A DNA stretch of 64,000 nt from positions 38,501 to 102,500 of the forward strand of contig CAUYUJ010000895.1 in the NCBI GenBank assembly GCA_963575745.1, read 5' to 3'. Position numbers and translations under genes: made by a program. Below, in pieces: positions 30,626 through 42,865 of this stretch. The notes below the pieces were generated by a model. That model was not told the DNA's origin. It saw nothing but the letters and a program-made list of their open reading frames with translations, and ran no database searches. How positions within the stretch are numbered: position 1 is the first letter of the stretch; every line of letters begins with the position of its first letter. The DNA comes from Prorocentrum cordatum (taxonomy: Eukaryota; Sar; Dinophyceae; Prorocentrales; Prorocentraceae).

Positions 30626-30787
30626 GATGTTATATTAGATTAGAGCAGCCCCAGGGGGAAGAGACTCGCAAGTCTTACTCGGCGGGGTGCCCCTCAGAAG
30701 GAGACGTTTGTTACCCAGGGGCGGAGCTCCCGACGCTCCGCCCAGGGCCGCGACAGGGCACCCCACCGAACTGAAACACTGAAATCA

Positions 30788-32773
30788 CAGCTCATCATCC
30801 TTCGCCTCTCGAGCGGCGATACGAGCCTTCAGCGCCGACATTCGGCGCTCGTACTCTGGAATCCCGTCACCCTCCGCCTGAAACGCTGTCGGGGCCGTCG
30901 TGCGGGCCCGCACACGCGGGCCCGCAGACGGAGGGGGGAGGTGGTGAGCACGGGCAGCGCGATCAATAAACTGGCGTGCGCGGTTACTCGGCCCAAGACC
31001 TTGGGCGTACTTCGACAAAACTTCGGCTCCTTTGCGGGAAGGGCGCGCTTACACTCGTCCGCGAGCTCACGAGCACACCGCTGAGACCAACACCCACACT
31101 TAAGACACAGAAGCTGCAGCGTGGGCCTGCAGGTCCTAGCCTGGGGGGGGGGGGGGGGGCTCCTGGGGTGGATCTCATGGGAAGGCACACCAACTATAAG
31201 GTGCCCCAAGGAACGGCGGACGACACTACGAACGAAAAGCGGGGCCCCATGACACCCCATCACCTCGGCACTAGGGACCTGCGGAGCCAACGAAAAACAG
31301 TGCTTACACTGGGAGCCAAAAGGTCCATCCTGCCACTCGTGCCACGAGGGCCCCGCCCTAACAGAGCAGTGTCTCGCAAACGGGCGGTCACGTCGCTGAC
31401 GGCGGTTCCCACACACGGGGAGAATGGCGGCAGCCAGCTTGACAAAATTGGAGACCTGAACGACTTCACTATCAAGTCTCATGGCAGCCTCGGGACCGAT
31501 GGGAGCGTGCAGGAGCAACGCCTGCTTGGCGTTGATGTCAGCCTCCCAACTACTTTGTGCAATCACACGCTCGTGAGGCGGCAAAGCATCGATGACTTCG
31601 TTGCTACGATGGGCCTTCACGTGCTGAATCGCCTGGATGTGCTGAAATCCAGGCAACGATCTAGCGAACGCAGAAACGCCAGCATACAATTTGTTGGGTC
31701 GGAGCTGCGCCGCTCGGGGTAGCAACGCCTGCGAGATGGCAGCCTTACAGTCAGTGTGAATGTACACTGGTCGGTCTGCAGTCTGACATGCCACCGCGAC
31801 GGCAAAATTCTCAGCCATCGCTGGGGTCTGCGGGAATCCCGCAGGGATTACCCCTCGGAGGACCGCACATGTTTTGGGAGGCGAGGGCTGGAAAAGGATC
31901 ACACTGTAAGCTGCTCGCTGAAAAACAGAGAGCATAGGCATCGTGCTGCTGCCGTAAACTGCAATGTGGAGACTCTGTGAGGCCCCCGCGAACTGGACTA
32001 TCTCTTCTATGTCAGTGTCAGGCAACAAAACCCCATCACCTGTGAGCACTTGGGCAACAAGCTGGGATGAAATCGGTGGTACATCTTCATCTTCGATGAC
32101 GACCGCACCTCGCACATAGAGCCGACTGTCGGGCCCTGCCTCGAGGCCAGACTGAACGAAAACCTGCGAGACGTCGGAGGAGGCGCGAGCCTCGAGGATA
32201 TGTGGCAACTGACACTCGTAAAGCCTATGAACCACTGTGTCTGGCTTGCCGCACGGGCACTGGCCGCCATGATCTGTTGCGTACCCTTTTTTCATGGGCA
32301 TGCGACTCTGTCCAGAGGCAATCACACAGACACAACCGAACTGAATACTTCTGGTGCCGCGTGTACTTCTTGGTTCGAAGCGCGCGGCTGACTGGTTCCA
32401 GGCTGGCCCTGTGACCTCCGACCCCCAACTGCTCCCCGAACGTCCTTTCGTGGCCAGCCTGGAACGAGACCTTAAACATCCCAAGGAGCAGGCTGGGCGA
32501 CGCATGGGTGAGGTCTATCTGAACCCCGTTGTGGTCCTTCCAAAGGGTAGCTGAAACGGCGTGCCAGCCCGCGCGGGCCAGGCAGAGCAAAACGCGGCCT
32601 ACAGGCCCTTTTGACTGCGCCCAAGAAGCTGGGGCCACAAGGCCGTAGTGAAACACACGAGCCCAGATCCACTTGAGCTCTTGGGTGCCTACCAGGGCCT
32701 CCTGGGGGAACATGTGGGCCTGCCAGGCCATCTTAGCCCACTGTAGGGCTGGGGCCATGACTTCACGGGTCAT
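30788..32773 (-). pseudogene. LINE remnant 1: zinc finger, RNase H, C-terminal zinc motif
   Basis: On the minus strand the order is: a post-RT region (ALQWAKMAWQAHMFPQEALV, about 32,750-32,340); a zinc-finger-like CPCGKPDTVVHRLYEC; and an RNase H domain with acidic residues in AENFAVAVA and YIHTDCKAAI, His in VKAHRS and the last Asp in SWEADINAK. Next come a CKHC..C motif and a CLKCGCWSQRC motif near the C-terminus. This is the 3' half of a non-LTR retrotransposon ORF2. The frame shifts at ~32,330 and no endonuclease or YxDD reverse transcriptase core is present, so it is 5'-truncated and dead. Domain calls are by motif only. Confidence 0.75.
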
Positions 32774-32884
32774 GGGTTCTCCGTGAATTTAGCCCTAAAA
32801 CTAGCACCTTTAGTAGCGGGCGACTTAAAGGACAGGGCTTGGCGGCGTAGCGACAGCAGCTCACGATCATCAACTCCGTTGACT

Positions 32885-32965
32885 TCAACTCCATACTGAA
32901 GGAGGAAGGAGAGGAAGAGGAGGAGGAGGAGGAGAAGGAGGAGAAGGAGGAGGAGGAGAAACCCA
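32885..32965. repeat. (GGA)n microsatellite
   Basis: Short GGA/AGG array inside the decayed element. Confidence 0.85.
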
Positions 32966-33055
32966 CACGATAACCACGCACATGAATACGGCCCCCTCGT
33001 CCGCGAGACCCGGCTCGTGATACGAACGTTCTCGCAGTGTGCGCTTTTGAAGCCA

Positions 33056-33227
33056 GCGTGGATTCATACACGTTTTTTGGACTGCGGGGCGAGCGCGAAC
33101 CTCTTCCGCTAAAAGCTAGGCGGGCTACGCACAGCTTTAATTAGGGAGACAGGGTACAGGAAGGCGGGGCCTCAGGCGGCCGGAGCGGGCGAAACCCAGG
33201 GGTGCAGGCGGCGTGGATTCATACACG
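33056..33227 (-). mobile_element. SINE-like element I, copy 2, with 17-bp TSD
   Basis: The 17-mer GCGTGGATTCATACACG occurs at 33,056-33,072 and again at 33,211-33,227. The 138-bp insert between them ends, on the minus strand, in CCAAAAAA. Long target duplications plus an A-tail are typical of LINE-mobilised SINEs. Removing it joins two frames through VYEST. Confidence 0.8.
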
Positions 33228-33229
33228 TG

Positions 33230-34330
33230 CACGTCCTTCTTTCGCTCCGGATCATCGCCAAGATGGTTTTTGCTTGTTTTTCTTGCCGCTCCGCCCCAAA
33301 CTCGTGGGGTCTCTCGACGGGGCGGAATCTCGGGCTGAAGAATTTGAACTTCGCTACGCCCCGCCTCTCCCACGTCGTGGTTGGTGATCTGGATGCCAGC
33401 CAGTGCGTCTACCTCCTGCTGCAAGGCGGTCTTCTCCTGAATTTTTGCTGCTACCCTCATGAAGTGCGCACGTCCGCAGAGGCGGTGACACAATGGCAAG
33501 TTAGCGTGCGCGGGGGATTCGAGTATCAATGACCGACCAAAGAGGTACGGCACCTTCGTGTCGTGACTACGTCCGCGTTGGCTTCTGACACCGCGTGGAC
33601 CGTTCAACCGTGAACGAGACTTTAAAGAACATGTGATGACATGTATACACAGCATGGGACTATACAACACATGTTCTCGCGAACCTCACCCTGCTGCCCC
33701 TTCGCATATACCTTCTCCAGCATCTTGGCCGTCTGCTCTGGACATCGATGTATCAACGTCTCTGTCAGCCGCCCCTCTCTCACGTTGCTTGCTGATTAGA
33801 CCCGCCGCCTTCGTGACATCCTGCTCCCGACACCTTCTATCGCTCCACTCTTCCCTCGTTGAAACCGCTCGTGTCTGCACGATAGCGCTCATCTTTCTGC
33901 AGAGGGCAGGCTGGCGTGCAATATGCCTCCGTGCGCACACGTGCGTGTCCGACCAACAACGCCCATACCTCGCCCAAACTCGCATCGCGGGTTCCGGAAA
34001 AAATGAGCCGCCCAAGTAATGCCATCACTTGGAAGACATAGATTATGCTTCCGCTAGCGGATCCGTCTCCGTTGTGCTTCCGCCACCTTCCGCCAGAGAA
34101 GAGATGCCAACGTCTTCGGTCCTCTGAGGCGGGGCCCTTTCTGGAGCACGCCACATGGGAACGCAACGAGGCACGGCAACACATGCAGACTCCGCCAGGA
34201 CCAGCTTTGCAGTGCTTGAGAATGTGAGCGCCGCGTGCGCTGCAATCCAGAACGAACCAATCGTGCGGAACTCGGTCGAATGACACCGTGAAGTTGGCAG
34301 CAATAAGTATATCAACATTGGATCTGGGGT
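33230..34330 (-). pseudogene. Decayed ORFs, probably mobile-element remnants
   Basis: Minus-strand pieces in shifting frames: HPRSNVDILIAANFTVSFDR (about 34,330-34,270), then WFVLDCSARGAHILKHCK, and TALQQEVDALAGIQITNHD (about 33,430-33,370). They read like a real protein but are frameshifted, and I cannot assign a domain. They lie upstream of LINE remnant 1 in the same orientation, so they may be its 5' part. Confidence 0.4.
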
Positions 34331-34394
34331 GACGCGTGGACCCAGTGCCTTCGACTATCTGGGAGCCCTCCTGAGCCGCTGGATCTATGTACCC

Positions 34395-34553
34395 TTAGGT
34401 CGGGCATGTCCCCCCACAGGCGGATTCTGCACGGAAAATAAAACATAGTCAAACATACACCAACAACTTTTAAAAATGGTCAACAAATCGTCCCCGTTGT
34501 ATTTTTGGACTATTTTTGAATCTTCCCCCTGTAGAGGGACAGGCCCGACTTAC
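34395..34553 (-). mobile_element. Element A, copy 6
   Basis: Both TIRs; target copies ATGTACCC (34,387-34,394) and ACGTACCC (34,554-34,561), 7 of 8. Excising it joins the frame TGPARANSHGYIDPAAQEGS into the decayed ORF at 34,330. Confidence 0.8.
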
Positions 34554-34559
34554 ACGTAC

Positions 34560-35110
34560 CCGTGGGAATTCGCACGCGCAGGCCCTGTGAGCAAGGCGTG
34601 CCCCACAGTCTCTCCCGCCAGGGGCCGTCGTCCTCCAGCGCGCCTTCGGCACGCTGGGGCGCTTAAGAACCGTCGGGGCGCTGGCCTAAGGCACGTTACA
34701 GTCAAGACGCTGAAATAAGGAACAGTTTGGGTAATAAAGGGGCTCGATAGTCCTTAGGTTCCTCCGGTGCTGTTCCTCTTGCCCTCCTGGGGCACGGAGG
34801 CGCTTACAGGGCCAAGAAGGGGCGTCGTTCCTTATCTAGTGTTCCTTCTTTCAGCGGTCCGACTGTAGATAAGGGACGAAGCATCTTTTTCCCCAACTGA
34901 GCCCAGGACAGCGCCATTAAAAAAGAAAAAAGGAACGCAGGCCGACCTGAGGAACGGCCGAGCCACTCTCGAAGAGGAAGGGGACCGTGTTCAACGCCCC
35001 GACCGTGAGCTTCCCTGCCGTCTGGAGCGGCAGGCCGCTCCAGGGCAGCCAAGGTCTGCCCCGCCGAGGCTGCACGACGGCCCAAGACCAGGAGGGCCCT
35101 CCATGTCCAA
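34560..35110 (-). other. Mixed region, possible small exon
   Basis: Contains an inverted repeat (GTCGTTCCTTATCTA at ~34,831 and TAGATAAGGGACGAA at ~34,866). A minus-strand frame GRPAFLFSFLMALSWAQLGK then PLKEGTLDKERRPFLAL ends at 34,804; unrecognised. Confidence 0.3.
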
Positions 35111-35598
35111 TGAAGCCGGCCGTCGTCAACGTCGTCGTGGTCGTCGTCGTCGTGGTCGTCGTCGGCGTCGTCGTTGTGGTCGTGGTCGTCCTCCGTCGTC
35201 ATTATTCGACGTCGTTGCCGTCGTCGTCGACGTCGTCATCGTCGTCGTAAACGTCGTGTTCGTCGTCGTCGTTCGTCGTCATCATCGTTGATGTCGTTCG
35301 TCGGCATCGTTCGTCGTCGTACGTCGTCGTTCGTTGTCGTCGTGGTTCGTCCTCGTGATCGTCGTCGCCGCCGGCGTCGTCGGCTTTGTCCGTCGTCCGC
35401 CGTCCGTCCCACGTCGTGAGTCGTCGTCGTCGACGTGGTCGTAGTCGTGGTCGTCGTCCGTTGTCTGTCGTCCGTCGTCTGTCGTCCGTCGTCTGTGGCT
35501 CGTCGTCGTCGTCGTCGTCGTCGTCGCTGTCGTCGCCGTGGTCGTGAACGTCGTCGTCGTCGTCGTCGTTCGTCGGCATCGTTCGTCGTCATCCTTGG

Positions 35599-35643
<45 letters not shown>

Positions 35644-36572
35644 TCGTCGCCGTCATCGTCGCCGTCGTCGTCGTCGTCGTGGTGGTGGTCGTCGTCGTCC
35701 TCGTTCGTCATAGAAATCTAGTCGTCGTCGGCATCAGCCGTCGTCCGTCGTCCATCCTTCGTCGTAGTCGTCGTCGAAACAGTCGTCACCTTCGTCGCCG
35801 TCATCGGCCGTTGTCGTCGTCGTTGCCGTCGTCGGCATCATTGTGGTCGTCGTCGTCGTCGTCGTCGTCGCCGTTAACGTCGTCGTCGTCGTCGTCGTCA
35901 TCGTCGTCGTTTTTGGCATCGTCTGTCGTCCATCTTCTGTCGTCCGCGTCGACTTCGTCGTCCTAAACGTCGTCTTAAACGTCGTCATGGTCGTCGCCGT
36001 CGTCGTCGTCGGCGTCGTCGTCGTCGTGGTCGTCGTCCGTCGTCTGTCGTCCGTCGTCCGTCGCTCGTCGTCGTCGTCGCTGTCGTCGCCGTGGTCGTGA
36101 ACGTCGTCGTCGTCGTCGTCGTCGTCGTTCGTCGGTATCGTTCGTCGTCATCCTTCGCCGTCGTCGTCGCCGTAGTCGCCGTCGTCGTCGTCGTCGATCG
36201 TGATGCTAGTCGTCGTCAGCATCATCCGTCGTCCGTCGTCCATCGTCCGTCGTCGTCGTCGTTGTCGCCGTCGTGGTCGTCGTCGTCATCGTTCGTCGTG
36301 GTCACCTGTCGTCGTAATCGTCGTCGTCAGCATCGTTGTGGTCGTCGTCGTTACCGTCGTCAACGTTCGACAGTGTCATCGTCGTCGTCGACGTGTTTTG
36401 TCGTGCGTCGTCGTCGTCGCCGTTATCGTCGTCGTCGTCGTCGTCGTCATCGTCGTCGTCTTTGGCATCGTCTGTCGTCTGTCTTCTGTCGTCCGCGTCG
36501 TCGTTGTTGTCGTGATGGTGGTCGTCGTCGTCGTCATCGTCGCCGTCATCGTGGTCGTGATCGTGATCGTGG

Positions 36573-36611
<39 letters not shown>

Positions 36612-38811
36612 TTCGTCATCGTCATCATTTTTGTCATTAGTCGGTATCGTTTTAGTCGTGCGTCGTCGACGTCATCGTGATCAATCATCGTCATATTCGT
36701 CGTCGTCGGCATTATCCGTCATCCGTGGTCTTCGTCCGTCTTCATCGTCGTTGTTGTCATCATCGTCGTCGAAGTAGTGGTCGTCGTTGTATTCGTCGTC
36801 ATCGTTGCATTTGTCGTCGTCGTCATCACCGTCATCGTGATCGTCGTCATCGTGATCGTCGTCGTGCTTCGTCAAGGGTAGTCGTCATCGTCGTCGTCGT
36901 CATCGACGTCATCGCCGTCGCTGATCATCGTTGTCGTCATCGGCATCGTCCGTCGTCGACGCCGTCGTCCAACGTCCATCGTCGTCCATCGCCGTCGTCG
37001 TCGTCGTCGTCGTCGGCGTCCGCCTTCGTCCGTCGTTGTCGTCGTCGTCGTCGTCGTGGTCGTGCTCTCTGTCGTGGTCCTCGTGGTGGTCGTCGTTCGT
37101 AATCGTTACCGTCGTCGTCGTCGTTCGTCGGCAACGTTCGTCGTCCCCATTCGTCGTCATCTTTCGCATTGGTCGTCGTCGTCGTTGTTCGTCACTGTCG
37201 TCGTCGTCACCGTCCATTGTTTTATCGACAAGAATCCGGCGTCCGTCGTCGTCGTCGTCTGTCGTCCGTCGTCCTTGTCGTCGTCGTTTTGGTCGTGGTC
37301 GTGGTCCGTGGTCAGTCGTCCAGAATCCGTCGTCGCGGTCGTCGCCGTCGTCGTTCATCATCGTCATCGTCGTCGTTCGTCTGCACCATTTGTCGTCATC
37401 CTTCGCCATCGTCGTCATCGTTGTCGCCGTCGTTGTCCGTCGTCGTCTTCGTCGTCGTCGAAGTCAACGTCGTTCGCTTTCGTGATCGTGGTCGTCGTCG
37501 CCATCGTCCGTCGTCTGTCGTCCGATGCCCGTCGTCGTCGTCGTCGTCGTCGTTGTAGTCGTCGTCCATCGTCGTCGTCGTCGCCCGTCGCCATCGTCGT
37601 TGTCGTCGCTGTAGTCATCGTCGTCGTCGTCGTGGTCGCTGTGGTCGTTGTCTTCGTTGTAGTCGTGGTCGTCGGCGTCGTCTTTCGTCATCGTCATCGT
37701 CGTCGTTCGTTTGCATCGATCGTCGTCCTGCGTCGTCATCGTCGTCGTTGTCGTCGGCATCGTCGCCGTCGTTTGTAAGCGTCCTCGTCGTGGTCGTCGT
37801 CGGCATCGTCCGTCGTCCGTCGTCCGTCGTCCCTCGTCCGTCGTTTGGCGTCGTCGTCGCCTTCGTCGTTCGTCGTCATCGTCATCGTCATCGTCCTCGT
37901 CGGCATCGTGATCGTCGTCGTGGTAGAGCGCGTCGTCGGCATGGTTCACGGTCGTGGGTTGTCGCGCGTCGTCGTCGTTGCCGTCGTTCGTCATCGCCAT
38001 CGTCGTCGTCGTCGGCACCCGCGGCCGTTCACAGTCCGTCGTCCGTATTCGTCGTCGTCGTCGTCGTTGTCCGTCGTCTGTCGTCCATCGTTGTCGTCTT
38101 CGTCATCGTCGTGGTGGTCGTCGTCGTCGCCGTTGTTCGGCATCGTTCGTCGGCGTGCGTCGTCGTGCGTCGTCGTAGTCGTCGGCATCAGAATCGTCGT
38201 CGTCGTCGTCGGCATCGTCCGTCGTCTGGTTGTCATCGTCTTCGTCGTCGTCGTCGTTCGTCCGCGTCATCGTCGTCGTTGTCGCTGTCGTTCGTCGGCA
38301 TCGTTCATCAACATTGTTCATCGTCGTGCGTCCTTGATGTCCTCGTCGTTTGCCATCGTCGTCTTCGTCATTGTCATGGTCGCAACTGCCGTCCGTCGTC
38401 GTCTGTCGTCTTCGTCGTTGTCATGGTCGTCGTCGTCGTTCGTGATCGTCGTCGTTGCTCGTGGGCATCATTCGTCGTCGTTAGTCGTCGTGCATCATCG
38501 TCGTCCGTCGTCGTCATCGTCGTCGTTCGTCTGCATCGTTCGTCGGTGTGCGTCGTCGTCGTTCGTCCACGTGATTGTTGTCATCGGCATCGACCGTTGT
38601 CCATCGACAATCGTGGTCGTCATCGCCGTCGTCTTTAGCCATCGTCGTTGTCGTCGTCGTCGTCGTGCGTCGTCGTTGTCGTCGCCGTCGTCGTTAGTCA
38701 TTGTTATCGTCGTCGTCGTCGGCATCGTCCGTCGTCCATCGTCGTCATCGTCGTCGTCGCCGTCATTCGTCGTCGTCGTTGTTGTTGACGTTTTCGTCGT
38801 CGTCGAAGTCC

Positions 38812-38853
<42 letters not shown>

Positions 38854-39121
38854 TCGTTCGTCATCTTCGTCGTCGTCGGCATCATTCGTCGTCGTCGTGC
38901 ATCGTCGTGCGTCGCCCGTGCATTGTGGTGCCTCGTCCGTCGTCGTCGTCGTCGTGCACTGTTCGTCGTCAGAGGTCATCGTCGGCATCGTTGTGGCCGT
39001 TCGTCGTCGTCATCGCCGTCGTCAGAATCGTTCGTCGTCGTGCGTCGTCGTCGCCACTCGCCCTCATCATCGTCGTCTTCGTCGGCATTGTCCGTCGCCC
39101 GTCGTCGTCGTCGTCGCCGTA

Positions 39122-39164
<43 letters not shown>

Positions 39165-40132
39165 TCATTCTTCATCGTGCATCGCTGGCAACATGCGTCT
39201 GCGTCGTCGTACGTCGCCGTGCGTCGTCGTCATCGTCAACGTCGCCGTCGTCGACATCATCCAGCGTCCGTCGTCCATCGTCGTCGGTCGATCGTCGTCG
39301 CCATTCGTCATCGTTGTCGTTGTCGTCGTCATCGAGGTCGTCATCGTCGTGGTCGTCGTCGTCTTTTGTCATTGTCATCGTCGTCGCGCGTTCGTCAGCA
39401 TCGTTCGCCGTCGTCGTCGTGAATCGACGTGGGTCGTGGTCGTCGTCGTCGAAATTTGTCATCGTCATCGTCGCCGTGGTTGGCATCGTCCGTCATACAT
39501 CGTTCATCGTCGTCGTCGTCTGTCGGCATCGTTCGTCGTCGTCGTTGCTCCTCATCGTCATGGTATCCGTCGTCCGCTTCGTCCGACGTCAGTCGTCGTC
39601 GTCGCTCATCATCGTCGTCGTCGCTGTCGTTTGTCGTCGACGTCGTAACCATCGTCGTCGTCCATGGTCGTCGTCGTTCGTCATCTTCATCGTCGTCGTG
39701 CAGTCGTCGGCGTCGTTCGTCGTCGTGCGTCGTCGTCGTCGCCATCGTCGTTCGTCATCGTCGTCGTCGTGCGTTCGTCGGCATCGCTCGTTGGCATCGT
39801 TCGTCGTCTTCGTAGTCGTTGTTTGTCATCGACATCGTCATCGTCGTCGGCATCGTCCGTCGTCTGTCGTCCGTCGTCCATCGTCGTCATCGACGTCGTC
39901 GTCGTCGTTCGTCGTCGGTCGCGGTTGTCGTCGTCGATCGTCGTCGTCATCGTCATCGCCCACGTTGTCGTGGTCGTCGTCGTCGTTGTTCGTCATCATC
40001 GTCTTCGTCGTGTGTTCGTCGGCATCGTTCGTGGTCGTGCTTCGTCAGGCATCGTCATTGTGCGTCGCCATCGTAATCGTTCGTCATCGTCATCGCCCTC
40101 GTCGTCGTCGTCCGTCGTCCATCGTCCGCCGT

Positions 40133-40166
<34 letters not shown>

Positions 40167-41200
40167 CGTCATTGTCGTCGTTGTCAACGTCGTCGTCGGA
40201 GTCGTCGTCTTTGTCGTCGTGGTCGTCGTGCGTCGTCGTGCGTCATCGTCGTCGCGCGTTCGTTGGCATCGTTCGTCGTCGACCGTCGTCCTGCGTCATC
40301 GTCGTCCGTCGGCGTCGTCGTCGCCGTCGGCATCGTCCGCCGTCCGACGTCCGTCGTCCATCGTCGTCATTGTTGTCGTCGGCGTCGTCATCGTCGCCAT
40401 CGTCGTCGCCGTGCGTTGTCGGCGTGCCTTCGTCGGCATCGTTCGTCGTCGCCCGTCGTCCTACGTCGCCGTCGTAGTTCGTCGTCCATCGTTCGTCGTC
40501 GTACGTCGTCGTGCGTCGTCGGCGTCGTCGTTCGTCATCGCCATCGTCGTCTGCGTCGTCCGTCACCCGCCGTCCATCGCCGTCTTTGTCATCGTCGTCG
40601 TCGTCGTGTCCGTCGTTCGTCGTGGTCGTGGTCGTTGTCGTCGTCATCGTCGGCGTCGTGCGTTGTCGTCGTCGTTAGTCGTCGTCATCGTTGTCGTCGT
40701 CAATCGTCGGCATGATCAGCCGTCGTGCGTCGTCGTCGTCGTCGTCGTCGTCATCGTCGCCGTGCGTGGGCGTCGTCGTGGTCGTGGTTGTGGTCGTGGT
40801 CGTCGTCGTTGAGCGTCATCTTCAACTTCGTCGTGCATTCGTCGGCATCGTTCGTCGTCGTGCGGCCTCGTCCGTCGGCCATCGTCGTCGTGCGTCGTCG
40901 TTGTCGCTCGTCATCGTCGTCGTCGTTGACGGCATCGTCGTTGTTGTTGTTGTTGTTGTTGTTGTTGTTCAGAATCAACGTCGTCGTCGTCGTTGTCGTC
41001 GTGGTCGTCGTCGTTGTGGTCGTCGTCGTCGTCGTTCTTTCGTCGTCGTGGTCGTTGTCGTCGTTCGTTATCGTCATCGTCGTCGTCGTCGTCGGCGGCA
41101 TCGTCCGTGGTCCATGATCGTCATTGTCGTCGTCGGCATCGTCCGTCGTCCATAGTCGTGGACGCCGTCGTCGTCGTTCGTCGACGTCGTGGTCGTTGTG

Positions 41201-41235
<35 letters not shown>

Positions 41236-41373
41236 GGTCGTGGCCGTGGTCGCCGCCGTCGTCGTCGTGGTCGTCGCCGTTGGTCGTCGACATCGTCATC
41301 GTCATCATCGCCGTCGTCGTCGGAAGCGTCCGTCGTCCATCGTCGTCATCGTCGTAATCGTCGCCGTCGTTGT

Positions 41374-41427
<54 letters not shown>

Positions 41428-41462
41428 TCGTCGTCGTCGTCCGTCGGCATCGTCCGGCGGCG
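35110..41462 (+). repeat. Imperfect (CGT)n array, 6.3 kb
   Basis: GTC/CGT triplets with scattered substitutions run almost without a break. Recurrent higher-order phrases include CGTCCGTCGTC, GGCATCGTTCGTCGTCGTGC and GTTCGTCGTCATC. A GTT block sits at 40,940-40,968. All long frames here are repeat products. Confidence 0.97.
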
Positions 41463-41479
41463 TTCGTCGCCGCCGCCTC

Positions 41480-41546
41480 CCCCGCCGCTCCTGCTGCACC
41501 CGGGCCAGCTCCTGCTGCAGCTCGAGGATGAGGCGGCTGTCCTCTC
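41480..41546 (-). other. Possible coiled-coil exon fragment
   Basis: Minus strand, EDSRLILELQQELARVQQER: a clear leucine heptad helix next to the CGT array. Exon limits unknown. Confidence 0.4.
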
Positions 41547-41559
41547 CGCCCCGCCCGCC

Positions 41560-42190
41560 CCCCCCCACCTCCCCCCCGCGCTCGCCTCCCCGTCCTCCTC
41601 CGCGCGCTCCTCCTTCTCCCCGTCCTCCTCCTTCTCCTTCTCCTTCTCCTCTGTCTCCTCCTCCTCCTCCTCCTCCTTCCCCCTGCCGTGCTGCCCCACA
41701 CTCGCCTCGCCTCTCCCTCCGCCCCTCGCCCGCTCACTCGCCCGCCGCCCCGCCCGCTCGTTCGCTCGCGCCTCCTCCTGCTCTGCCCGCCCCTCGCTTC
41801 GCCCGCTCGCTCGCTCTCCGCCCCCCTCGCCCTCGCTCGGGCTCGCTCGCACTGCCGCCCGCGCCGTCGCCCGCTTTCCCTCCGCCCCGCCCCGCCCCTC
41901 GCTCGCTCGCCCTCCTCGCTCCGCCAGCCGCGCACAGAAGGGGAGCTGCGGCCGCCGCGGGGAGGCGCGCCGCCTGTCCCCGCGCTCGGCCGCGTTCCCT
42001 CCTCGGAGCCTCCCTTCTCCCCCTCTCCTCCCCTGGGCCCTCCTAGTCCTCCTCCCTCTCCTCCTCCTCCTCCTCGTCCTCCTCCTCCTCCTCCTCCTCC
42101 TCCTCCTCCTCTTTGTCCTCCCGGTCCTCCTCCTCCTCCTCCTTCTCTTCTTTCTCCTCCTCCTCCTCCTCCTTCTCCCTGCCATGCTTT
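41560..42190. repeat. TCC, CTCG and CTTCTC low-complexity DNA
   Basis: TCC arrays at 41,600-41,680 and 42,058-42,178 around GCTCGCTCG-rich DNA; the Arg/Glu-rich frames are not convincing. Confidence 0.7.
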
Positions 42191-42309
42191 CTTCAAAGCG
42201 GGCGTTTCTCCTCGACGCTTGCGCGACGTCAACGTGCGCTTGGACATTTCCTCCCCTCCCTGGGTTGGGGCCTGCCCGAGTTTGTCCTGCCCCCCCCTGG
42301 GTCTTCAGC

Positions 42310-42620
42310 TTGCAGGGTGGCGGGGCCGACGTGGCGTTGTCCCTCTCGTCGCTGCCGCTGTCGTCGCCGGCGCCGCCGTCGTCGGCGCAGTCGTCGCCGT
42401 CGGCGGCGTCGTCGCGGATCGCAGCCCCGCCGGCGCCGCGTAAGCAGGCGCATCCCCGCCCTGTCCTTGGCCCTGTCGTGCTTCTGGGCGGCCTCCCTCT
42501 CCAGAGTGGGGGGGGGCGCAGGGCGGAGAGGGCGAGGGGTGCGATGATGCGACGCGCGATGATGGCCAGCGAGGCCCATGACAGGAAGCCGGAGAGATGC
42601 CCAGGTCCGCACCCGCAGCG
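42310..42620 (-). other. Possible exon: hydrophobic helix plus acidic tail
   Basis: Minus-strand frame HLSGFLSWASLAIIARRIIA, then PLALSALRPPPLWR, later AIRDDAADGDDCADDGGAGD and SGSDERDNATSAPPPCKL. It could be a membrane-protein exon; not recognised. Confidence 0.3.
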
Positions 42621-42865
42621 TGCGGATGACCCCCCGCCTGACGCACGCGCGGAGGGCCCATCGAGGCCAAGCCGCGCGAGGGCGGTGGGCCGTCGAGGCA
42701 CGCGGTCAGCGTGTCTCCAACTCCAGCCTTTGCCAGCCAGGTCACGCGTGTCTGGCTTTCTGGCTCGAAGGTCGTTAGTCCTGCGGTCGTGGCCTTTGTT
42801 TACCATGTTAAACTTCTGGTCGTGGAACTTGCGAGGCCCTGAGGCGATGACCATTGTGACCAATT

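Noticed and set aside
30829-32505. Using the first ATG of the 558-codon LINE frame as a real start
   Set aside because: The first ~55 residues are out of frame with the upstream element sequence; it is a truncated internal piece.
33137-33670. 177-codon minus-strand frame as an intact gene
   Set aside because: Its C-terminal part is SINE-like insertion sequence beyond VYEST; the rest is a decayed element.
35202-41450. Many frames of 60-640 codons on both strands across the CGT array
   Set aside because: All are Val/Ser/Arg or Asp/Thr runs produced by a triplet repeat that seldom makes stop codons.
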